38,373 bases of DNA from an uncultured bacterium (GTDB lineage Bacteria; Muiribacteriota; Ozemobacteria; Ozemobacterales; Ozemobacteraceae). The position numbers and the translations under genes are program-made. Of the stretch, positions 22,254-31,055 are shown piece by piece. The stretch's first letter is position 1; the number at the start of each line of letters is the position of its first letter. The notes beneath the pieces are model-generated. The model was given only the letters and a program-made list of their open reading frames with translations. It did not search any database and was not told where the DNA came from. The stretch is taken from the NCBI GenBank assembly GCA_946407375.1, contig CAMJNS010000013.1, forward strand, positions 1 through 38,373, in the 5' to 3' direction.

Positions 22254-23909
22254 TCACAAACTAGCGGCTTCTTCAAGGAAATTTAATAAACTTTCCAAAA
22301 GACTGCGTTCATCATCTACTACACCTAAATAACTTTTTAATACTAGTATATTCAACTCTTCTAATAGCTTATTCCATCTAGCTGTATCTGGTTTTAATTT
22401 TAATAATTTATTACTTATTTCTTCAATTTGTTTAAATAAAATTATGTTTACAGGAGGCAAAGGAATCTCTTTTATTTGTGTAACAGTTATATGAAAACTA
22501 TGATTTTTACTGCTAAACCAGGCATTAACTAAAAGAGAATTGAGTAAACCGACTATTAATTCTAATGAGTAATCTGGGTTATTTGATACAATAAAAGATA
22601 GAGAATTTTTTGGATAAAATCCATTTCTATCTAAAGTCGCTACTATTCTTATTGTTAGCTTTTCATTACGGATATTCTGATAAAGAATTTTGGGAGCCTT
22701 ATAAATATTTTCATTTCCCATATAGGCTAAGTGTTTCCCAAAATAAATGTATTTGTTATCCCAATTAACTTTAAATTGAGAAATATCTCTTCCTTTTACA
22801 ACAGGTTTGTAATCTTGATTTAATTGTTCTTCAAAAACATATTTTGAACTTTTTCCTTCTTTTTTTAGGGATTCTTGTATTCCTACGCCTATATGACAAA
22901 CATCACCTAATTTTATGGTAGATTTTCCCATCTGATTAAATATTGGTTTTAGATTATTGGGAATAACAGATTCTCTTAGCCCATTTCCATTTTTTAAGCT
23001 AGTTGAAGATGTTCGTGTCTTTAAGTTCCAACCTATATTTTGAGAATATGCAAAATAGATATTTACATCGTATTCATTCAGATTTTTATTCTTTTCGCAA
23101 AGGGTGATTACTGGAATGATAGTTGGTGCTGCAAGGAAGAATTTTTGAGGAAGAATATATAGTGATTTTACTTTTGTATTTGAAAATATAAAGTTTCTGA
23201 TTTTTTTACATTGATGGTTTACCAACCAGGTATGAGATGTAAGCATAGCTAGAATCCCATTATTTTCAAGGCTATCAATAGATTTTTCCATAAAGAAAGT
23301 ATATAAATCTTTTTCACCTTCTGTTGTTTGGTAATTTGTTAATAGATATTTTTTTGTTTTTTCATCTAAGTTTACTTTGTATGGCGGATTTCCAATTATT
23401 AGTCCAAATTTATTTGTAATCTTTTCCAACAAAAAATTAGTTTCTTTAAGATTAGGCCAACCTTTATTAGGGAAGGAGGATATTAATCTTATTGCGGAAA
23501 CTAGTAGAGCATATTTATCTATGTCATATCCAAAAATTTTATTTAATTCGAAGTGATTTGAGGCTGCCAATAAAAAACTTCCATCACCACAGGCGGGATC
23601 TAATACTGAGGTTATTTGTGTTATTTTAGAATTAATAACTACTTCATTTAGAATTTGATTTGCTAAAATCTCAGGAGTATAGTATTGCCCATTTTTTCGT
23701 TTAATTGTTTTTTCACGGCTTTCTAAATCCGGGACTTTTCCATCAGAACAATTTTTTAATGGTAATTCTAAGTCTATTAATCCGTCAAAAATTTGGTATA
23801 GTGGCTTAGGAGCACCAATATAGGATAATATTTCGTAAGGACTTTTTAAATTTGTTGGTATTTTATAATGTTTAGAAAGTCTTTGGAATGTCCATTCAAA
23901 AATTGTCAT
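22254..23909 (-). CDS. N6-adenine DNA methyltransferase, Eco57I/TaqI-like, apparently orphan
   Basis: The 551-residue protein has a class I SAM fold with GQYYTP (74-79), motif I DPACGDGSFL (104-113) and the catalytic NPPY (174-177), diagnostic of gamma-type amino-methyltransferases. The second half (about 310-520) fits a TaqI-like DNA-recognition domain (VKGRDISQF, then LPPVN near the end). No nuclease motif is seen in the protein and neither neighbour looks like a restriction enzyme. It may be a solitary regulatory methyltransferase, or a type IIG remnant. Start ATG 23909 is well separated from the upstream terminator at 23937-23962. Confidence 0.88.
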   Translation of the reverse strand: MTIFEWTFQRLSKHYKIPTNLKSPYEILSYIGAPKPLYQIFDGLIDLELPLKNCSDGKVPDLESREKTIKRKNGQYYTPEILANQILNEVVINSKITQITSVLDPACGDGSFLLAASNHFELNKIFGYDIDKYALLVSAIRLISSFPNKGWPNLKETNFLLEKITNKFGLIIGNPPYKVNLDEKTKKYLLTNYQTTEGEKDLYTFFMEKSIDSLENNGILAMLTSHTWLVNHQCKKIRNFIFSNTKVKSLYILPQKFFLAAPTIIPVITLCEKNKNLNEYDVNIYFAYSQNIGWNLKTRTSSTSLKNGNGLRESVIPNNLKPIFNQMGKSTIKLGDVCHIGVGIQESLKKEGKSSKYVFEEQLNQDYKPVVKGRDISQFKVNWDNKYIYFGKHLAYMGNENIYKAPKILYQNIRNEKLTIRIVATLDRNGFYPKNSLSFIVSNNPDYSLELIVGLLNSLLVNAWFSSKNHSFHITVTQIKEIPLPPVNIILFKQIEEISNKLLKLKPDTARWNKLLEELNILVLKSYLGVVDDERSLLESLLNFLEEAASL

Positions 23910-23936
23910 ATCAGATATAAGATGTTCTATAAAAAT

Positions 23937-23962
23937 CTAGGGCATCTGAAAAGATGCCCTAG
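23937..23962 (-). terminator. Terminator after the Wzz-like gene
   Basis: An 11-bp perfect stem (23937-23947 with 23952-23962) with a 4-nt loop is followed on the - strand by ATTTTTAT. It ends the long membrane operon 30 bp beyond the Wzz-like stop. Confidence 0.85.
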
Positions 23963-23992
23963 AAATTCATAATGCTAATTTTTTAGATTGAA

Positions 23993-25243
23993 TTAAGCTT
24001 TAGCTAGCTCTGTTTCTTTCTTTTCCTGTTCTTTACGTCTTTTGATGAATTCTTGCAAGAAAGCTAGAAATACAGCCAAAACACCAGCACTTAAACCTGC
24101 TAATATTGTCATAATACCTCTTTTAGGTTTAGATTTTAGCTCAGGAATTCTTGCCTGGTCTATTACTTCGAACTGACTACCTTCTTCAGCTTCAGTAATT
24201 TTAGCCATTTCATATTGTTCCGTAAGAACTGCATAAAGTTTTTCTTTAACTTTTAAATTTCTTTGCAATCTTATAAATTCCAAAGAAATATCTGGTAAAT
24301 TGGCAAGTTCTTTTTCTACTTCGCTAATTTCTTTCTTGATTGCTTCTGCTTTAGCTTCTTCGGCAACTTTCTGTGCTTCAACTTTGACAAGTTCAGGAAC
24401 AGAACCAGAAGATTTAAGCATACTTTGCTGCATTTCTAGAGAAATATTAGAGCTTACTCTTTGTGTTTCAAGTTGCGCCATTTTATCTATTGTAGCAGCA
24501 GTCTGCTTATCAAGAGCAAATAGTTTATATTTGTCCTGGAAAGCTTTGTATTCATTTTCAGAATTTTCAAGCTCTTTACCTATTTTTTCAAGCTGCTTTT
24601 CAATGAATAGGCGTTTTTCTTTCTGGGGTCCTTTTGAGAAAGAATCAAGTCTTTCAATGTAAGCACTAACAATTTCTGCAGAGGTTGTGGCAGACATAGT
24701 TTCTGCTGAAATTGTAATTAAGCCTGTCTTCTGATCATTATCTATAGTAACAATCTTTTCCATTTGTTTTAAAAGATTATCATAGATAATTGGATTATTA
24801 GGATCTGGCTTATAGTCTGGACCAACAATTGCAGGGTGGGTAGCTATACCGAAGCGTTTAATTATATAATCGCTCATGGTAACGCTTTTAAGGTAAACGG
24901 TAAGATAGTTGGCTCCTCCACCGCTTCCTCCTAGTCCCATTAATCCAGCCATAGGAATACTACTCATTAAACTGGAAAGAGCTCCGCTTCCACTAGAAGA
25001 GTGAACGAATATGGTTCCAGAAGCTTTATAGTAATTCGGCATGCAGAACCAGGAATAGGCTGCTACAATAATAGCGACTATGGTTGGAAAGATTATGATT
25101 AGCATCCAATGCTTTTTTAGAACAGCAAAGAGCTCAAAAAGATCGATTTCGTCTTCTTGGAGCCCCATAATAATTTCGCGTTTAAGAAGTTCTTCTTTTA
25201 CTTCTTTTTTTAGCTGTTCTGTATTTATTTCTGTGTTAGACAT
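23993..25243 (-). CDS. Wzz-like polysaccharide chain-length determinant / co-polymerase
   Basis: The 416-residue protein has an N-terminal Wzz domain: cytoplasmic helix with LFELFAVLKKHW, first transmembrane segment (LIIIFPTIVAIIVAAYSWF) and YYKASGTIFV. A Gly/Ser-rich loop and a long periplasmic coiled coil (about 200-360) follow, and then a second transmembrane segment near the C-terminus (IMTILAGLSAGVLAVFLAFL) after a Pro-containing SKPKRG motif. It has no tyrosine kinase domain, so it is of the PCP-1/PCP-2a no-kinase type. The family sets polymer length in O-antigen or capsule synthesis. ATG 25243 is one base after the upstream stop; a TTG 12 bp earlier is less likely. It is the last gene of the eight-gene operon, and the O-antigen-ligase-like gene lies 11 kb upstream on the same strand. 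Confidence 0.85.
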   Translation of the reverse strand: MSNTEINTEQLKKEVKEELLKREIIMGLQEDEIDLFELFAVLKKHWMLIIIFPTIVAIIVAAYSWFCMPNYYKASGTIFVHSSSGSGALSSLMSSIPMAGLMGLGGSGGGANYLTVYLKSVTMSDYIIKRFGIATHPAIVGPDYKPDPNNPIIYDNLLKQMEKIVTIDNDQKTGLITISAETMSATTSAEIVSAYIERLDSFSKGPQKEKRLFIEKQLEKIGKELENSENEYKAFQDKYKLFALDKQTAATIDKMAQLETQRVSSNISLEMQQSMLKSSGSVPELVKVEAQKVAEEAKAEAIKKEISEVEKELANLPDISLEFIRLQRNLKVKEKLYAVLTEQYEMAKITEAEEGSQFEVIDQARIPELKSKPKRGIMTILAGLSAGVLAVFLAFLQEFIKRRKEQEKKETELAKA

Positions 25244-25244
25244 A

Positions 25245-26366
25245 TTATTCTTCAATTATTTCAACATTTGCTCTAGGTAAGGTTAATTCTTCACCTGAAG
25301 TAGTTTTGATTTTTACAACACGGACTTTTGCTTCTGTTTTTATGATAACAGGTTGTTCTGGTAATTCAACAACAGTAGCAACTTCACCAAAGTGAGGTTC
25401 ACGAATAATTCTTACTGGACTACCTATGTTCATACCTGTATTTTTACTCTGTTGTTCTTCTTTGCCTGCTTCTGTTGCAAGAGGAATAACAACTTCAGGT
25501 CTGATAACACCAGCACGAATCTGAGTGGCACCATTGATAGAGGTTTTCATACCAACAGATTTTTTCAGTAAATCAAAGGTTTTCTTAGCCATTTGAATTT
25601 TACCAAATCCTTCGGTAACAACCAAAGTAATACCTTTTTCTTCGGTACCAGTAATAGCGACACCAAGGTCGTAGCCGAGGAATTCTTTTAGGTCTTCAGC
25701 GTCATAGCCGCCTACGATAACACCTTTAACTCCAAGTTCTACGGCTCTATTCAATGCTTCTGCAGTAACAAGTGAACCACCAACTACGATTTTGCCCTTA
25801 TGTTCAATTTTAAGGTCGTCTTTTTCTAATACAGCGTCTGGTGAAGGAGAAACCATTACTAATTCTCCTACAACTTCACCGCCTATACCAAAGATACCTT
25901 GAATGTAGGTAGCTGTAGAGTTGATTTTTACCCCTTCTTCAGGATAAACAGCGTCTACAACTCCATCTATATATGCGTGAACTTCTACTGGAATAGGGGG
26001 TTCACGTAATATAGCCTGACCTGTGGCGGTAGAAAGGCTTTCTACACTACCAGTAATCGGGGCTTCAATAGTAGTTTTGAAGAAACCAAAAAAGCCACCG
26101 GTTTCAGCGAGTACATCGCCTTTTTTTATGTTGTCGCCTTCTTTAACTTTAAGGTAAACGCTAATTTCGTTAGCTTCACAACCTAGTTGTCCTGCTAAAT
26201 TCAATGGGTAAACGTTACCAGGTAAGTTTGTGGCAGCTACAACTGTTTCTGCTGTAACTTTGTCTCCTTTTTTTACTTTTACCTCACCTTTAAGGGGAAG
26301 TTTTCTATCCTTTTCAACCAAAGTCTTTGAAACGATCTTAAGACCAGGTGTATATGCACTAGCCAT
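25245..26366 (-). CDS. Unknown protein with barrel-sandwich (RnfC/lipoyl-like) and KOW-like parts
   Basis: The 373-residue protein has no signal peptide. Its first 130 residues contain repeated barrel-sandwich-type sequence (VKKGDKVTAETVVA, LKVKEGDNIKKGDVLAETGG, then IEAPITGSVESLS), as in RnfC or biotinyl/lipoyl-like domains. No lysine sits in a biotin or lipoyl motif. The middle (about 190-290) has an alpha/beta look (GKIVVGGSLVTAEALNRAV, VKGVIVGGYD). The end (GSPVRIIREPHFGEVATVVEL) resembles a KOW/SH3-type barrel. The precise family is not recognised. It is 17 bp from the GlmL-like gene and its stop touches the Wzz-like start, so it belongs to the operon. A scaffolding or regulatory role on the cytoplasmic face is inference. 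Confidence 0.6.
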   Translation of the reverse strand: MASAYTPGLKIVSKTLVEKDRKLPLKGEVKVKKGDKVTAETVVAATNLPGNVYPLNLAGQLGCEANEISVYLKVKEGDNIKKGDVLAETGGFFGFFKTTIEAPITGSVESLSTATGQAILREPPIPVEVHAYIDGVVDAVYPEEGVKINSTATYIQGIFGIGGEVVGELVMVSPSPDAVLEKDDLKIEHKGKIVVGGSLVTAEALNRAVELGVKGVIVGGYDAEDLKEFLGYDLGVAITGTEEKGITLVVTEGFGKIQMAKKTFDLLKKSVGMKTSINGATQIRAGVIRPEVVIPLATEAGKEEQQSKNTGMNIGSPVRIIREPHFGEVATVVELPEQPVIIKTEAKVRVVKIKTTSGEELTLPRANVEIIEE

Positions 26367-26383
26367 TATAAGTATCCTTTCTA

Positions 26384-28195
26384 TTAAAGTCCGGGGTAAA
26401 GGTTCATTGCCTTATACCATGATTTAACGATATTGACACGTTCAGCATTGTCTTTTGGTAAAGTAAATGGTCGACCTCGAGTGTCGAATATGACACCTAC
26501 TACGCCACCATGAACTTCTCCAGTAAACTCTTTGCCATCGCCATTGCCCATATCAAAACCCCATTCTGGTTTTACATGAATTTTAGCAACTTCACCTATA
26601 GCTAGTGGAATAACATTTAATTCTCCACCGTTTAAGCTTCTTTCTATTTTTTCACCATTTGGCATTTCAAGTGTAAATTGTAATACTTTTTCATTTTTCT
26701 TAACTACGCCAGTTGGTGAAACACAGGTTCCTAAATAAATCAAACAGTCTCTTTCGAAAACGCTTAAAGCTGCTTCTTCTTGAACTGTGGCGAGAACCCC
26801 TAATTGAGGCATCATAAAGATAGAGTCAACTGTTAACTGTGTAATTCCTTCCGGAAGGAATGAGTCAATTAACATCATAGCGGTTTGTTGTCTTCTAGGA
26901 GCGTGGGAAAGAACACCGCCTGAACCTATAAGCATATTCAAATCTTTTAAGTTAACAAGGCTTTCACCTGTCATTGTCTGATCGAATACGTCGCCTATGG
27001 TTCTTTCCTGTTGAACACCTTTTAGACCAACAGCCAAAGAACGATGTTGGTCAAAAGAAAGTCTTAAGGCTTCACGAGCACAGGCCTGTTCAACAATGAG
27101 CTCTTCAATTAAAGATGGTATTGTCGTTGGACGAATCATCTTATTTTTTACGCGGTTACGTAAGTCTCTTTCGTCCATTTCAAATGGAACCCAACGCATA
27201 ACATTTTCTAGACCTGCTTCAGCAAAAACATTACTGATTGAATAACTCATACCGTAGTTAGCAGAAACAGATTTGTTGTAAATGCCTTGGAATACGCTGA
27301 ATACGTCTGTAGTAGCACCACCAATATCTGCCCCAACAACTGTTATTCCTTTTTTCTTAGAAATAAGTTGCATAATGTCACCGACTGCTCCAGGGGTTGG
27401 CATAATCGGAACATCTGTAAGTTCCATTAAATGAGGATAACCTGGAGCATGGCTCATAACGTGTTCAAGGAAAAGATGTTGAATCTTTTGTCTGGTAGGC
27501 ATCAGATTTTCTTTTTCCATTGAAGGTCTTAGGTTATCTGTTATATCGAGTGCAACTTTGTTGCCTAATGCATTTTTAATCTGTTCTCTAGCATCTTTGT
27601 TACCAGCATAAAGAACTGGCAATTCGTAGCCAACTCCAAGACGAGCTTTTGGACTTGCTGCAGCGATTATTTCTGCAAGACCAATAACTTGTTTTGTGTT
27701 ACCACCATCAACACCACCAGATAATAGAATCATATCTGGTCGTAAATGTCTAATTCTCTGAATTTTCTGGTGTGGAAGTCTTCCATCGTTGGTTGCCAAT
27801 ACGTCCATAACGATAGCACCAGCACCAAGAGCAGCACGAGTAGCTGATTCTCCAGACATGGTTTTAACAACACCTGTAACCATCATCTGTAAACCACCAC
27901 CAGCGGAGCTAGTAGAAACATAAATGTCTACGCCCTTTTTGGTCTTTTCATCGTATGGTTTTATAATAGCTTTACTGTCATCGGTGAGAATCTGACGACC
28001 AGCTAATTCTTGTACTTCTGCTACTGCGTTTAAAACACCTTGAGTAACATCTTCTACTGGTGCTTCAACTGTAGTTGGAGCTTCGCCACGAACTATCAAA
28101 CGGAAAACTCCGTTTCTTTTTTCAATCAGAATAGCCTTAGTGGTAGTACTACCGCAGTCTGTCGCCAGAATGCTTTGAATATCACTTTTGCTCAC
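26384..28195 (-). CDS. GlmL/MutL-family ASKHA ATPase (methylaspartate mutase accessory-like)
   Basis: The 603-residue protein has an actin/hexokinase-type fold. The phosphate-1 loop is ATDCGSTTTKAIL (11-23), the second phosphate loop is VVGADIGGATTDVFSV, and LLSGGVDGGN and LIGSGGVLSHAP supply further nucleotide contacts. This is the pattern of the GlmL family, encoded with cobalamin-dependent glutamate mutase and presumed to act as a reactivating ATPase. No mutase subunits (GlmE/GlmS) or B12 genes lie near; instead it sits among membrane-protein genes. It is not the mismatch-repair MutL. A GTG at 28195 preceded by AAGGAAGG is taken as the start; an ATG at 28249 would add 18 basic residues with no support. 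It overlaps the upstream small gene by 14 bp. Confidence 0.8.
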   Translation of the reverse strand: MSKSDIQSILATDCGSTTTKAILIEKRNGVFRLIVRGEAPTTVEAPVEDVTQGVLNAVAEVQELAGRQILTDDSKAIIKPYDEKTKKGVDIYVSTSSAGGGLQMMVTGVVKTMSGESATRAALGAGAIVMDVLATNDGRLPHQKIQRIRHLRPDMILLSGGVDGGNTKQVIGLAEIIAAASPKARLGVGYELPVLYAGNKDAREQIKNALGNKVALDITDNLRPSMEKENLMPTRQKIQHLFLEHVMSHAPGYPHLMELTDVPIMPTPGAVGDIMQLISKKKGITVVGADIGGATTDVFSVFQGIYNKSVSANYGMSYSISNVFAEAGLENVMRWVPFEMDERDLRNRVKNKMIRPTTIPSLIEELIVEQACAREALRLSFDQHRSLAVGLKGVQQERTIGDVFDQTMTGESLVNLKDLNMLIGSGGVLSHAPRRQQTAMMLIDSFLPEGITQLTVDSIFMMPQLGVLATVQEEAALSVFERDCLIYLGTCVSPTGVVKKNEKVLQFTLEMPNGEKIERSLNGGELNVIPLAIGEVAKIHVKPEWGFDMGNGDGKEFTGEVHGGVVGVIFDTRGRPFTLPKDNAERVNIVKSWYKAMNLYPGL

Positions 28196-28526
28196 TAGAT
28201 ACACCTTCCTTAGTTTCTTTATTAGTAAGTTCAAGGTTTTCGATGGCATTCATAAGCTGTTCTATTCTTTTTCTATCACCTATTACAGCTTGAAATTTTT
28301 CCATCTTAACCGGGTCAAATAGCAAATCGAGTAATGGTCCAAAAAGCATTAAAGTGCTTTGCCCAACTAGAGCAAGAGGTTTAACCATTTCTAGAGTCAT
28401 AACAGCCGGAGCTGACATTTGTTTGGAAACGATAAGTTTGGCAAAAGTATCAATAAATTCATCTAATTCTTCTGCAGAAAACTTAGAATTTTGTTCTACT
28501 TCGTCTGGAATAGTCCACATTCCCAT
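28182..28526 (-). CDS. Small helical protein of unknown function
   Basis: The 114-residue protein matches no family I know. It appears alpha-helical with an acidic N-terminus (FSAEELDEFIDTFAKLIV), a hydrophobic stretch (ALVGQSTLMLFGPLLDLLF, about 52-70) that could be membrane-associated, and a charged C-terminal helix (FQAVIGDRKRIEQLMNAIENLEL). The start has GGAAG upstream; a second ATG lies two codons in. Its position between a membrane protein gene and the GlmL-like gene, overlapping the latter, argues it is real and may link the ATPase to the membrane (inference). Confidence 0.7.
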   Translation of the reverse strand: MGMWTIPDEVEQNSKFSAEELDEFIDTFAKLIVSKQMSAPAVMTLEMVKPLALVGQSTLMLFGPLLDLLFDPVKMEKFQAVIGDRKRIEQLMNAIENLELTNKETKEGVSSEQK

Positions 28527-28553
28527 AATGTCAGCTTACTTCCTTTTCTGTGT

Positions 28554-29222
28554 TTACTGGATAATATGTAGCCAGTTTTTCAAAAGAAAAGTGAAACGAC
28601 CGATAAGCAAAGAAATACGTCCCATTACTGTAGCACCGAAAGAAGCTCCAAAGCTTATCATAAGGAACCAGATTCCTATTTTGGCAAGATTGCCATAAAA
28701 AGGACCTTTGTGTTCGGTACTGAAGAAGAAATAGAACAGACAGGCAATTGAGCCAACGACTAATACTAGATTAGATAAACTCTGACCCAACTGGCCATAT
28801 ATGAATATTGGTTTTATTGCTTTTGCTATTTGAGGAATCAAATATTGCTGAGTGGAAGTAACAATAGTAAGACCTGTTGATACACCCATAACAAAAGCGA
28901 CTGTGAATCGGCTCACCCAAGCAAGCTTTTGAGAGAATCTGAGAAGCATCAAACAACCGAGAATACCAGGAATAATTAGCCAGTAGTCTGGTGCCATATT
29001 TGCTGCTTCACCAGTATTAAAAAAGCTAGGCCATAGTTTTGCCAAGAGATTTGGTTTTAAAACCTGATGAAAATATACAACTGATAAGTAGTAACCTGCT
29101 GATACTCCTACAAATAAAGATTCTGCGAATCTATAAAAGGGATTATCTTTATAGAGAAAACTAAAACAGCAGAGGGTAATAAATGCACCTATCCAAGTAC
29201 TTAATATTTCTATAGTAGTCAT
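28554..29222 (-). CDS. Integral membrane protein of unknown function (operon member)
   Basis: The 222-residue protein has about six hydrophobic segments: TWIGAFITLCCFSFLY, LFVGVSAGYYLSVVYF, YWLIIPGILGCLMLL, FTVAFVMGVSTGLTIV, LVLVVGSIACLFYFFF and IGIWFLMISFGASFGATVMG. No catalytic motif is evident. The glycine-rich SxGxT pattern in the fourth segment and GASFG in the last suggest tight helix packing. AGGAG precedes the ATG. It is encoded 16 bp after the preceding membrane protein gene and is surely part of the same transcript. Confidence 0.75.
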   Translation of the reverse strand: MTTIEILSTWIGAFITLCCFSFLYKDNPFYRFAESLFVGVSAGYYLSVVYFHQVLKPNLLAKLWPSFFNTGEAANMAPDYWLIIPGILGCLMLLRFSQKLAWVSRFTVAFVMGVSTGLTIVTSTQQYLIPQIAKAIKPIFIYGQLGQSLSNLVLVVGSIACLFYFFFSTEHKGPFYGNLAKIGIWFLMISFGASFGATVMGRISLLIGRFTFLLKNWLHIIQ

Positions 29223-29238
29223 TTTCTTTTACTCCTGC

Positions 29239-30141
29239 TTAAGCTTTTTTCTTGCCCATTTTGCGGTTTTCCGCAATAAAAGCCAAGTTCCCTAGAATGA
29301 TAAATATCATGATAACCAAATGTGCAATAGACTGTGGAGCCATACCTGCACGACCTTCGCCCTTATGGTCAACTAATTTTTCGTATTCTGCAGCGCCTGG
29401 TAAACCACCAATCATTCCAACTAACTGACCTGTCTGTAGATAGGTAGTGAATCTTGGGATATTAACAGATGTGCAACCAGCAGCCATTGGTCTTTTATGG
29501 AAAATTTCGTTACTGATAAAAGATTCTATACCGTTAGTTCCTGCTGTATAACTGATAATTAAGGCAATGTCATTCATACTGAATCTGCTGCCATCTTTTG
29601 TTTTGAATATTGGCATATTATCAGTTGGAGTGCCTTCTCTATCTTGAGGATAGGGTCCCATAAAATCTGTGCAAAGATTCTTTACGTGAATAATTCCACC
29701 TGGTTTGTAACCGAGATTAACATAATCAACACCTACTTTAGGGTCTTCTACACAGCCTTTTACAAGTTTTCCAGCTTTTTCATATTCTTTGAAAGTTTGT
29801 TTATGAATTTCTTTTGCTGTTATAAGGCATTGTTCTGCGATTTCACTTCCTACTGGCCAGTTACAACCAATAACAGGTTTTATATTTCTTCTAAACATAT
29901 GTAAGAAGATTGCAATACAACCTGGCCCTAATTCGGGTTCAGCAGCAGGGTCAAAATCGAATGAAAGGAAAACTCTGCTTCCGGGTTCCAAAGATTCTAT
30001 TTTGTCATAAATACCTTGAACTGCTTTGCCTGGATAAATTGGTAATTCAAATTTAAATACCATTGGTAATATAACAGAAATAGCGACACATAAATATACC
30101 CAGCGTCGGTCAAGGTTTTTTAATTTTAAGAAAATATCCAT
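29239..30141 (-). CDS. Membrane-anchored protein of unknown function (operon member)
   Basis: The 300-residue protein has an N-terminal anchor (WVYLCVAISVILPMVF, about 14-29), a large soluble domain and a C-terminal transmembrane segment (SIAHLVIMIFIILGNLAFI). The soluble part has conserved-looking stretches (FLSFDFDPAAEPELGPG, DYVNLGYKPGG, IALIISYTAGTNGIESFI, FHKRPMAAGCTS) with a Rossmann-like alternation but no motif I can name. ATG 30141 lies just after GAGGAG. The domain is likely outside the cytoplasm if the first segment is an uncleaved anchor; topology is inference. Confidence 0.75.
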   Translation of the reverse strand: MDIFLKLKNLDRRWVYLCVAISVILPMVFKFELPIYPGKAVQGIYDKIESLEPGSRVFLSFDFDPAAEPELGPGCIAIFLHMFRRNIKPVIGCNWPVGSEIAEQCLITAKEIHKQTFKEYEKAGKLVKGCVEDPKVGVDYVNLGYKPGGIIHVKNLCTDFMGPYPQDREGTPTDNMPIFKTKDGSRFSMNDIALIISYTAGTNGIESFISNEIFHKRPMAAGCTSVNIPRFTTYLQTGQLVGMIGGLPGAAEYEKLVDHKGEGRAGMAPQSIAHLVIMIFIILGNLAFIAENRKMGKKKA

Positions 30142-30152
30142 TTTTAAACTCC

Positions 30153-31040
30153 TCAACCTTCTCCGCCAAGATGGCTTCTTTCAACACCAAGTATAATCTT
30201 GAGTGAAGAAGATATATAACCAAGCATAGCACCAATAAGTATTGCACTTTGTGCTGCAGAACTTGGATATGAAATAATCCATTCTTTTATTGCAGATATG
30301 TCTAGATATGAACCAATAAGAGGTATCCAGGTAAAACATTTAGAAACTAGATTCCCTAATGGAACATTCCCAAGCATAACGATAAAAGCGGAGAACATGA
30401 GCAAACCAGCTTCTTTTGATTTAATTCTGAAAGCTCTGAATGATGCAGATGCAACAAAGAATGCTAATAATGCAAACATTGTTGATTGAGCTGCTTTAAA
30501 TACGCCTTCAAATAAAACCTGTTGAATGATATTTATTTGACTCATAAAAGGAGTTTTTAGTTTATCTGCAGAAACTTTTGTTATTTCGTATTTACCGTTT
30601 GCGTCAGGTCTTATATTTTTAACTTCAACAATTTTAGCACCTTCTTTTGTTGTTGTTATTGATGTAATAACAACTTCATTGGCACTAAATTTATTATCTT
30701 CAAGACACATATAGGTATCATTGACTTTAAGCTCTGGATCAAATTTAGCCCAGGAGCCAGAAAGCATACCTAGTGCTGCCATTCCAAAAAATCCTACCAG
30801 AAGTACTACAGAGTAGCCCCATCCGTTTTGTTTGCGTGCTATTTTTTGAAAATTAAATCTTATAAGGCTGAAAGCACCGAGAATCATTGTGAAGGTCATA
30901 ATGATTTGTATCCACTGTGGAAAAATTTCTTCTAAAGATTTGATATTTTGCAAACCTGGACCACTGAAGAAAGAAAGTATCATTATGAGACCAGATATGA
31001 AAGTAATAATTAGAGGTAGTGTTCTTTTAACAAATAGCAT
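30153..31040 (-). CDS. Integral membrane protein of unknown function (operon member)
   Basis: The 295-residue protein has several membrane segments in two groups: residues 10-90 (LIITFISGLIMILSFF, IIMTFTMILGAFSLI, VVLLVGFFGMAALGML) and 185-285 (STMFALLAFFVASASF, GLLMFSAFIVMLGNV, ILIGAMLGYISSSLKIIL). A soluble loop of about 90 residues lies between them (VNDTYMCLEDNKFSANEVV...). No catalytic motif is visible. AAGGAGG precedes the start. The C-terminal GxxxGYxSSSLKxxLG resembles a helix-packing segment. It lies 15 bp after the DUF6754-like gene. Confidence 0.75.
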   Translation of the reverse strand: MLFVKRTLPLIITFISGLIMILSFFSGPGLQNIKSLEEIFPQWIQIIMTFTMILGAFSLIRFNFQKIARKQNGWGYSVVLLVGFFGMAALGMLSGSWAKFDPELKVNDTYMCLEDNKFSANEVVITSITTTKEGAKIVEVKNIRPDANGKYEITKVSADKLKTPFMSQINIIQQVLFEGVFKAAQSTMFALLAFFVASASFRAFRIKSKEAGLLMFSAFIVMLGNVPLGNLVSKCFTWIPLIGSYLDISAIKEWIISYPSSAAQSAILIGAMLGYISSSLKIILGVERSHLGGEG

Positions 31041-31055
31041 ATCTCTTTTACCTCC

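Noticed and set aside
26384..28195. DNA mismatch repair MutL
   Set aside because: The motifs are ASKHA phosphate loops of the GlmL family, not the GHKL ATPase of mismatch repair; the shared name is coincidental.
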